Positions 58,149 through 64,000 of a stretch of DNA of 64,000 nucleotides are shown one piece after another; positions within the stretch are counted from its first letter, which is position 1; each line of letters opens with the position of its first letter. Under the pieces are notes generated by a model. It was not told the origin of the DNA. It was given only the letters and a program-made list of their open reading frames with translations, and searched no databases. The stretch is from Sulfopaludibacter sp035606355 (GTDB lineage Bacteria > Acidobacteriota > Terriglobia > Bryobacterales > Bryobacteraceae), in NCBI GenBank assembly GCA_035606355.1, contig DATNFO010000040.1, positions 1 through 64,000 on the forward strand, written 5' to 3'. The position numbers and the translations under genes were made by a program.

Positions 58149-61100
58149 TCATCGCCGCCCTCGCGCCACCAAAAACACTGCCGCACCCGCCGCCAATGCT
58201 CCCACCGCGATGGCCGCGCCTGTCCGCGCCCGCTTTGCCTCCGGCGTGGAGCACTGTGCCCGACCCGGATACGCGCGCTCGGGGAATTCGTCCGGCACTC
58301 CGACCCCCCGCTGCTCGTCCAGCCCCATCTTGATCAATTGCGCAAGATGAATCGCCTTTCTCGGCGTCTCCTGCTCAATCTGTTCGCGGCAACTGAATCC
58401 ATCCGCCACGAAAACAGCATCCTTCTCCGCGCCGCGCACGAACGGCAGCAGTTTGCGCTCGCCGCAGGCCATCGACACCTCATAGTGATCGCCCGCTTCA
58501 TAGCCGAACGCGCCGGCCATTCCGCAGCAGCCCGCGTTCAGCTCCTGATGCTCCGTGCGCATTTTATCGAGCACGCTGTCTTCATCCGTCATCTTCATGA
58601 TCGACTTGTGATGGCAGTGGCCCTGCACATACACCTTGCGATGCAATTTTGGCGGGCGGTACCCGTTCACCTTCTTTTCCAGGAATTCGCTCAACAGAAA
58701 CACCTGCTGTTCCAGGCGCTTGGATTGCTCATTGCCCCACATGAGCTGCCGCATCTCGTCGCGAAACACCGTTGCGCAACTCGGCTCCAGCACCACCACC
58801 GGGATGCTCTGTTCAATCTCGTCGCGCATCTCGTCGAAAATGTGCAGTAATTGGCGCTTGGCTTCGTCGAGCATTCCGTAGTCGTAGAGCGGACGTCCGC
58901 AGCAGAGATCGGCCATCGGCACGCGCACCTCGCAGCCCGCGTCCTCCAGCACTTCCACGGCTGCCTTCGCGATTTCCGGCTGAAAGTGGTTGGTGAAGGT
59001 ATCCGCCCACAGCACCACCGCCTGGCCTCCGCGTTTCCGCGGTCTCTGGCGCCACCACGCTTTGAAAGTCTCCGGCGCGAACGCAGGCAGCGTGCGTTTT
59101 TGAGAGTAGCCCGCCAGGAATTTCGCTACCTGGCTCAGGCCCGGAGCATGAGTAAAGAAATTAGCGAGCGCCGGTACTTTCGACGCCAGCCTCGCCCAGT
59201 ACATGATGAGCCCCGAGGCATACGCATGCCGCGGACGCAGCCGGCCGGCATAGTAATGCGATAGAAACTCGCTCTTGTAAGTGGCCATGTCCACCTGCAC
59301 GGGACAATCGCCCTTGCAGCCTTTGCAGGAGAGGCACAGGTCCAGCGCTTCCTTGACGTGCTCGCTTTTCCAGCCGCCCTTCAGCGGGTTGTCCTGCAGC
59401 ATCTCAAACAGCATGCGGGCGCGGCCGCGCGTGGAGTGCATCTCCTCCCGCGTCGCCATATAGCTGGGGCACATCGTGCCGCCGTCGATTCTGCGGCATT
59501 CGCCCACCCCCACGCACCTCTCCATCGCGTGCGCGAAGCTGAAATCATCTTCGGGAAAGTGGAAATGCGTTTCCGGCTCCGGCGGATTGTAAGTGGGACC
59601 GTAGCGCAAATTCTCGTCGATGCGATACGGATTCACCACCTTGCCGGGATTCATCTTCCAGCGCGGGTCCCAAATGGTTTTGAATTCGTTGAACGCGTTG
59701 ATGACCTTCGGACCGAACATGCGCGGCAGAAACTCGGCGCGCGATTGCCCGTCGCCGTGTTCGCCGGAAAGCGACCCGTCGTGTGAGATGACCGTGTCCA
59801 CGGCTTCGGAAATGAAGTCCCTGAATTTGCGGACACCGTCGGCCGTCTTGAGTCCGAAATCGAGGCGCGTGTGGATGCAGCCGTCGCCGAAGTGGCCGTA
59901 GAGCGCGCCCGTGTAGTTGTATTTATCGAACAGCCGCTTCAGGTCACGAAGGTACGGACCCACATTCGCCGGCGGCACAGCGGAATCTTCCCAGCCTTCC
60001 CAATTCTCCTTCTCGCCGGGAACGTGCGCGGTGGCTCCCAGGCCGGATTCGCGCACCTTCCAGATCATGTGCTCCTTGTTGATGTCGCTGTAGAGCTTAC
60101 AGGTGGGCGCATGCTTCATCTTCTGCATGCGCTCACGCAGTTCGTGCGCCTTCTGATCGGCTTCTTTGAGCGAATCGCCGCCGAATTCGCAGAGCAGCCA
60201 GCCGTCGCCGGGAGGCATCATGTTCAGGTCCTGCAGCAGCAGCCTCTTCTTCCGCATGCCGCGAATGAACTTTCCGTCGAGCCCTTCGAGTCCGATCGGC
60301 TGATGCTCCAGCACTTCCATGATGTGCTCGCCGGCCTCGAATACGTCCTTGTAGCCGAGCACCAGCATGCTGCGCGCCGCCGGATTGTGAATCAGCGTGG
60401 TCTTCGCGGCCAGTACGGTGATGAGCGTGGATTCGGAGCCCACCAGCGCCTGCGCTACGTGGAAGCCGGCCTCCGGCAGCAGCTTATCGATGTTGTAGCC
60501 GGAGACGCGCCGCGGAATCTTCGGATATCGCGCGCGGACTTCGCCGGCGTACTTATCGCGCAGCGCCTTCAGCTTGGCGTAAATCTCTCCGCGCGGACCG
60601 CCTCCGCGAATGATCTCTTCGAGCTGCGCCTCCGTCGTGCGGCCGACGCGCATCTGGTGGCCTTCGTAGGTGATGATCTCGAGCTCTTCGATGTTCTCGC
60701 TGGTTTTGCCGTTCATCAGCGCATGCGCGCCGCAGGAATTGTTGCCGATCATGCCGCCCACGGTGCAGCGATTGTGTGTCGCCGGATCGGGCCCGAAGGT
60801 GAGCCCGTATTTGTTGGCCGGGTCGCGCAAACTGTCGTTGATAATCCCGGGCTGCACCCAGGCATACCTTTTATCGGGGTGCAGCTCGATGATGTTATGC
60901 ATGTACTTGGTGAAGTCGATCACCACGGCGACGTTGCAGCACTGGCCGGCGAGGCTGGTGGCGCCTCCGCGATTCAGCACCGGCGCGCCGTTCTCCCGGC
61001 AGAGGTGGATGGTGCGCACCACGTCGTCTTCGTCGCGCGGGATCACCACTCCCATCGGTACCTGGCGATAGTTGGATCCATCGGTGGCGTACAGCGCGCG

Positions 61101-61229
61101 GCTGCCCGCATCGAAGCGCACTTCGCCGCGCACCCGTTCCCGTAGGGCGGTTTCGAGTAACTTGAGATTGATTGCGCCGGGAATCGTGCCGATTTTTACA
61201 TACGGAGGAGTTTCCACACCGGAGGCCAT
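58149..61229 (-). CDS. YdiJ-like FAD-linked oxidase fused to Fe-S/CCG domains, with C-terminal membrane segment
   Basis: 1026 residues. The FAD part (~30-560): PMGVVIPRDEDDVVRTIHLC, VLNRGGATSLAGQCCNVAVV, TVGGMIGNNSCGAHALMNGK, YGHFGDGCIHTRLDF and LSGEHGDGQSRAEFL. Fe-S region: MERCVGVGECRRIDGGTMCP and LCLSCKGCKGDCPVQVDMAT. Two CCG (heterodisulfide-reductase-like) motifs: ADLCCGRPLYDYG and NAGCCGMAGAFGYE. This is the layout of E. coli YdiJ (FAD/4Fe-4S 2-hydroxyacid dehydrogenase). The last ~25 residues (GAAIAVGALAAGAAVFLVAR then GRR) form a hydrophobic tail that would anchor it to the membrane, unusual for the family. Likely oxidises a D-2-hydroxy acid. Confidence 0.88.
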   Translation of the reverse strand: MASGVETPPYVKIGTIPGAINLKLLETALRERVRGEVRFDAGSRALYATDGSNYRQVPMGVVIPRDEDDVVRTIHLCRENGAPVLNRGGATSLAGQCCNVAVVIDFTKYMHNIIELHPDKRYAWVQPGIINDSLRDPANKYGLTFGPDPATHNRCTVGGMIGNNSCGAHALMNGKTSENIEELEIITYEGHQMRVGRTTEAQLEEIIRGGGPRGEIYAKLKALRDKYAGEVRARYPKIPRRVSGYNIDKLLPEAGFHVAQALVGSESTLITVLAAKTTLIHNPAARSMLVLGYKDVFEAGEHIMEVLEHQPIGLEGLDGKFIRGMRKKRLLLQDLNMMPPGDGWLLCEFGGDSLKEADQKAHELRERMQKMKHAPTCKLYSDINKEHMIWKVRESGLGATAHVPGEKENWEGWEDSAVPPANVGPYLRDLKRLFDKYNYTGALYGHFGDGCIHTRLDFGLKTADGVRKFRDFISEAVDTVISHDGSLSGEHGDGQSRAEFLPRMFGPKVINAFNEFKTIWDPRWKMNPGKVVNPYRIDENLRYGPTYNPPEPETHFHFPEDDFSFAHAMERCVGVGECRRIDGGTMCPSYMATREEMHSTRGRARMLFEMLQDNPLKGGWKSEHVKEALDLCLSCKGCKGDCPVQVDMATYKSEFLSHYYAGRLRPRHAYASGLIMYWARLASKVPALANFFTHAPGLSQVAKFLAGYSQKRTLPAFAPETFKAWWRQRPRKRGGQAVVLWADTFTNHFQPEIAKAAVEVLEDAGCEVRVPMADLCCGRPLYDYGMLDEAKRQLLHIFDEMRDEIEQSIPVVVLEPSCATVFRDEMRQLMWGNEQSKRLEQQVFLLSEFLEKKVNGYRPPKLHRKVYVQGHCHHKSIMKMTDEDSVLDKMRTEHQELNAGCCGMAGAFGYEAGDHYEVSMACGERKLLPFVRGAEKDAVFVADGFSCREQIEQETPRKAIHLAQLIKMGLDEQRGVGVPDEFPERAYPGRAQCSTPEAKRARTGAAIAVGALAAGAAVFLVARGRR

Positions 61230-61338
61230 ACTTTATTGGTGACTCCGTTCGGCCCGAATGCCAAGCGCGGAGAAGCCCACGGTGTTGGATTGCGTACCTG
61301 TGGCCGGATGGATATCACAGTGGCACGGGACGTGTATG

Positions 61339-61539
61339 ATGGGCGTCATGCCGGAGCATCAGGTTTTCGTCGTAGTGAAGTGGAATGGCGCTGTAACTGT
61401 ATTGCCGGATGCGCCCGAAGGAGCTGAAGCTTTGGGCGAGTTTACAGACCTCAATGAGGCCATCGATTGCGCGCGAGCACGGGCCGCCGAGCAGGGCGCC
61501 GAATTTGTGGACCCGCCTGAAGATCTCGTCGGCTGGTGA
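61339..61539 (+). CDS. Small protein, function unknown
   Basis: 66 residues from ATG at 61339 (or 61348): MPEHQVFVVVKWNGAVTVLP, then EALGEFTDLNEAIDCARARA and an acidic end. Two strands and a helix, with no signal peptide or known motif. It is divergent from the YdiJ-like gene and its stop directly abuts the stop of the convergent SBBP gene. The frame reaches back to 61258, but upstream codons look non-coding. Confidence 0.5.
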   Translation: MGVMPEHQVFVVVKWNGAVTVLPDAPEGAEALGEFTDLNEAIDCARARAAEQGAEFVDPPEDLVGW

Positions 61540-64000
61540 CTACTGTTTGATGCTGATGCCGACGCCGGGCTGGCTCAGGATGCCGCTGGCGTTAGCCGTC
61601 CCGCCGATATTCAGGGTCAGCGAAACGAAGGGCGGCATTTTGAAGCCGTCGATTTTCGGGTCGGGCACATACACTCGAATCGCGTACACGTCACCATCGA
61701 TCCCTGGGATGCGCACCATGTGTGCGTCCACTCCGTTCGCGTAAAAACCATCGACATATACGCTCACGGGCGTGTCTGCCACTGCATAATCGCCATCGAA
61801 GCCCACGTGGCCAACGCCGGTGCACGCCACCGTGATGATGGACCCCGGAGCCGCGGGATTGTCCGCCGAATTCAGCGAGCCGTCTTCGTGGAAGACCAAG
61901 CCCTCGCCGTGACCGGAGAGATCGCGCGTGTAGATGGCGGGCGCGACCGCCGCTCCTTGTACCAGCAGCGGATCGGAGAGCGCGCCGCCGGAGCTGACGC
62001 GGACGGTAGAGGCCGCGGTGACGGCTCGATCGTTCGGGATATTCGCTACGATGCGGCCGCCCGAAGTGGAGAGCAAAGGCAGCGGCTGATCGTCAAGCAG
62101 CACAACGGAATCCGGCGAAGCGACGCCCTCCACCGCCACCACAATGTTCTGGTTCGGAGCGATCCGCGTGCCGTTCTGGCTGGCCGCGCTGAGCACCCCG
62201 GTGATCTGCGGTGTAGTGGGCGGTATCTGGTTAAGCGCCGCAACGAAGATGTCCGAAGTTTGCGCCAGTTCATTGGTGCTGCCGAAGAAACTGGACTGGT
62301 TGGATGTATCTCCGGCGAATAACACGCCGCCGTCGTCGCTTATTGCGAGTCCCGAGACCTGGAAATTGTGTGTGTCGCCGGCGTAAGTGGAAAACAGCAG
62401 TGTGGAGAGATCGCGAGTCAGGCGTGCGACGAAGCCGGTGTAATAGGCGAAGCGCGTCTGGAACGCGCCGGCTAGCGGAAACGAGTTCGAGGCCGTAGTG
62501 CCGCCAACGGTTACTTCGCCCGACTTACTGACGGCGATGGCCAGCGCATGCTCCCAGTTCTCGCCTTCGAGCAGAGTTGAGTTCACGATGTCATTGCCGG
62601 AGATGCGCAACACGAACGCGTGATCGCCCGAATTGGCGTTCAGTGCGCCCGCGATCTGGTTGTAAAACGCGGGAACGAATTGCTGCTGGTAAGCCGCCGC
62701 TGTAACGGGAAACTGCGGCGATGTGGTGTTGCCGGCGGCGTACAACAAGCCATCCGAATCCAGGGCCAGCGCCGATACGGTTGCGCCGGGCAAATCCCAC
62801 TCAAAGACCGGCGTGACTCCGGGGCTGAGTCTCCAGATCCTTTCTGTTCCGCCGAGATAGGCGGTGCCGTCCGGCGTCACGGCGATGGAACGCGCGCTGC
62901 CGCCGTCGATGTTCGTGCAATAGATCACTTGGGACGCCGAGGCATCGATCTTACAGGTTGCCGCGCGCGTCTGAGGTATGGAAAGAAGGCCCGTGCCGAT
63001 GAAGGTGGTGGCCGTGCCAGCGGTATAGGCATTGCCCGCCGAATCCACGGCGAGCCCCGTTACGGCGCCGCCTTGACCGAAGGTTGCCGAGTAAGTCACG
63101 CTACCCGCGGGCGACAGTTTCACCAGGAAGTTGCCGGGTACGGTCTCGGTCAGGGCGCCGGGGGTCACGGGAAAATCGGGCGAGCTGGTAGTGCCCAGCA
63201 CGTAAACGCTGCCGGACGCATCCACGGCAACCGCAGTAGCGAAGTCATAGCCGGACCCTCCCAGGTAAGTGGCCCAGATGAGATTGCCGGAAGGGTCCAG
63301 CTTCATCACGTAGCCTTCGGCGAACGCGTCGCTGGATGCCGAAAACACCACGCCGGGAGCGCCGGGCGCCGCCGCTGGAATGATGGCGAGACTCGAAACT
63401 TCAGGCGCGGCGGAGATTTTGCTGGACGTGAGAAAGCTGTCCGCGCTTACGAATACCCCGGCGGCGGTGGCTGCATAGACTTTGCCCGAGTCCAGGTCCG
63501 CTGCAATCGCGCCCGCGCCGGTAACGTTGCGAGTGAACCAGCTTACGCCGCCGTCCGTGCTTACGGCGATCCGGTCGCCGGCTTGCGATGAAGTGCAATA
63601 CACCACGCCGGCGGCATCCACTGTCACGCGGTCTGCGCGTTGGAATAGCGCTTCGAGCGCGGTCCAGGTAACGCCGTCATCGGTGCTGCGATACAGACTG
63701 CCGCTGTTGACGCCGTACACGACGTTTGCGCGAGACGGGTCGAAAGCAATGTAGCCGATCGCCTGCTGTAGAGCATTCCATTTGGCGCCTTCGTCGGTGG
63801 AGCGGAACATGCGTCCGGAGATCGTATCGGTAGCCAGCAGATTGGCGGGATTTCGTGGATCCACGGCGATTTGATCCGCGAAACCCTGATAGCGGTTTTG
63901 GCCGATGCCATTGGTACTGGCCGACCAGGTGATGCCGCCATCCAGGCTGCGGAAAATGCCGCTTCCGAATAGGGCGAAGTACGCGACGCCGTCGGCGCCC
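61540..64000 (-). CDS. Large secreted SBBP-repeat / TIGR03437-type protein, partial (5' end outside window)
   Basis: The frame is open to the right edge, so at least ~819 C-terminal residues are present. The N-terminal part in view has sialidase/BNR-like repeats (FGSGIFRSLDGGITW, TISGRMFRSTDEGAKWNALQ, SGSLYRSTDDGVTW). SBBP propeller repeats follow (LIWATYLGGSGYDFATAVAV, VYVLGTTSSPDFPVTPGAL, VTYSATFGQGGAVTGLAVD). The last ~220 residues match the TIGR03437-type C-terminal domain (ITGVLSAASQNGTRIAPNQN, GSIITVACTGVGHVGFDGDY). Probably surface-associated and involved in adhesion or polymer binding; the role is inferred. Confidence 0.8.
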   Translation of the reverse strand, partial: GADGVAYFALFGSGIFRSLDGGITWSASTNGIGQNRYQGFADQIAVDPRNPANLLATDTISGRMFRSTDEGAKWNALQQAIGYIAFDPSRANVVYGVNSGSLYRSTDDGVTWTALEALFQRADRVTVDAAGVVYCTSSQAGDRIAVSTDGGVSWFTRNVTGAGAIAADLDSGKVYAATAAGVFVSADSFLTSSKISAAPEVSSLAIIPAAAPGAPGVVFSASSDAFAEGYVMKLDPSGNLIWATYLGGSGYDFATAVAVDASGSVYVLGTTSSPDFPVTPGALTETVPGNFLVKLSPAGSVTYSATFGQGGAVTGLAVDSAGNAYTAGTATTFIGTGLLSIPQTRAATCKIDASASQVIYCTNIDGGSARSIAVTPDGTAYLGGTERIWRLSPGVTPVFEWDLPGATVSALALDSDGLLYAAGNTTSPQFPVTAAAYQQQFVPAFYNQIAGALNANSGDHAFVLRISGNDIVNSTLLEGENWEHALAIAVSKSGEVTVGGTTASNSFPLAGAFQTRFAYYTGFVARLTRDLSTLLFSTYAGDTHNFQVSGLAISDDGGVLFAGDTSNQSSFFGSTNELAQTSDIFVAALNQIPPTTPQITGVLSAASQNGTRIAPNQNIVVAVEGVASPDSVVLLDDQPLPLLSTSGGRIVANIPNDRAVTAASTVRVSSGGALSDPLLVQGAAVAPAIYTRDLSGHGEGLVFHEDGSLNSADNPAAPGSIITVACTGVGHVGFDGDYAVADTPVSVYVDGFYANGVDAHMVRIPGIDGDVYAIRVYVPDPKIDGFKMPPFVSLTLNIGGTANASGILSQPGVGISIKQ

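Overview
The window looks like the chromosome of a soil acidobacterium of the Solibacter/Bryobacter type. Three copies (one broken) of the secreted TIGR03435 family, two MacB/FtsX-like orphan permeases of the acidobacterial ADOP type (one paired with a PadR regulator), C-terminal domains of the TIGR03437 type, SBBP-repeat proteins and many secreted proteins of unknown role all point there. The assignment rests on recognising protein families by eye; there is no rRNA gene in the window to confirm it. Coding density is high. I see no prophage, plasmid functions, CRISPR array, rRNA or tRNA.

Layout. 1-4.6 kb: the end of a transposase, a secreted rhamnogalacturonan lyase (PL4), an aldose 1-epimerase and two small Cys-rich proteins. 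4.6-10.4 kb: accessory stretch with repeats, two intact TIGR03435 genes and one broken one, a metallo-beta-lactamase-fold hydrolase, a nucleotidyltransferase and an IS1595 remnant. 10.4-21.5 kb: housekeeping block dprA, topA, bacteriohemerythrin, methyltransferase, cyclophilin lipoprotein, a probable structured RNA, carB and carA. 21.7-30.4 kb: PadR plus ADOP permease, an EXORDIUM-like secreted protein, a polytopic GT-C-like membrane protein divergent from a polyprenyl-phosphate mannosyltransferase/GtrA fusion, and a Tat-exported TIM-barrel protein. 30.7-34.2 kb: an IscA/ErpA-type Fe-S protein, an ECF sigma / zinc anti-sigma / Spy-like operon, mtgA and a lipoprotein. 34.4-46.6 kb: a coupled TPR operon, a second ADOP permease, a DUF3108 protein, a PD40 propeller protein, a 5'-truncated hybrid histidine kinase, a PAP2 phosphatase, glutamine synthetase and an EVE protein. 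46.6-64 kb: a YncE/phosphoesterase, a coiled-coil/peptidase-like protein, a FecR protein, RNase R with a sulfatase-modifying-factor-like protein, a tight PPC / M24 / LarA-like operon, a YdiJ-like FAD/Fe-S oxidoreductase and the 3' part of a large SBBP/TIGR03437 secreted protein.

The strongest non-coding signal is a family of modular palindromic repeats at eight places. A ~35-nt arm forms a long hairpin around a conserved, oriented loop. It is flanked on one side by module X and on the other by module Y, and each module runs into a truncated arm. One copy abuts the HAMP region of the hybrid histidine kinase whose sensor half is missing, so the reading frame now starts inside the repeat. A second class of short GC-rich hairpins clusters between convergent genes. 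A compact RNA-like element with its own terminator lies between the cyclophilin gene and carB.

Many gene pairs are coupled through ATGA/GTGA/TTGA overlaps, and three convergent pairs interlock their stop codons. No complete mobile system or defence island is visible. The most unusual candidates are the modular repeat and its kinase fusion, the RNA-like element, and the PPC / M24 / LarA-like operon, whose M24 protein has substitutions at two expected metal-ligand positions.
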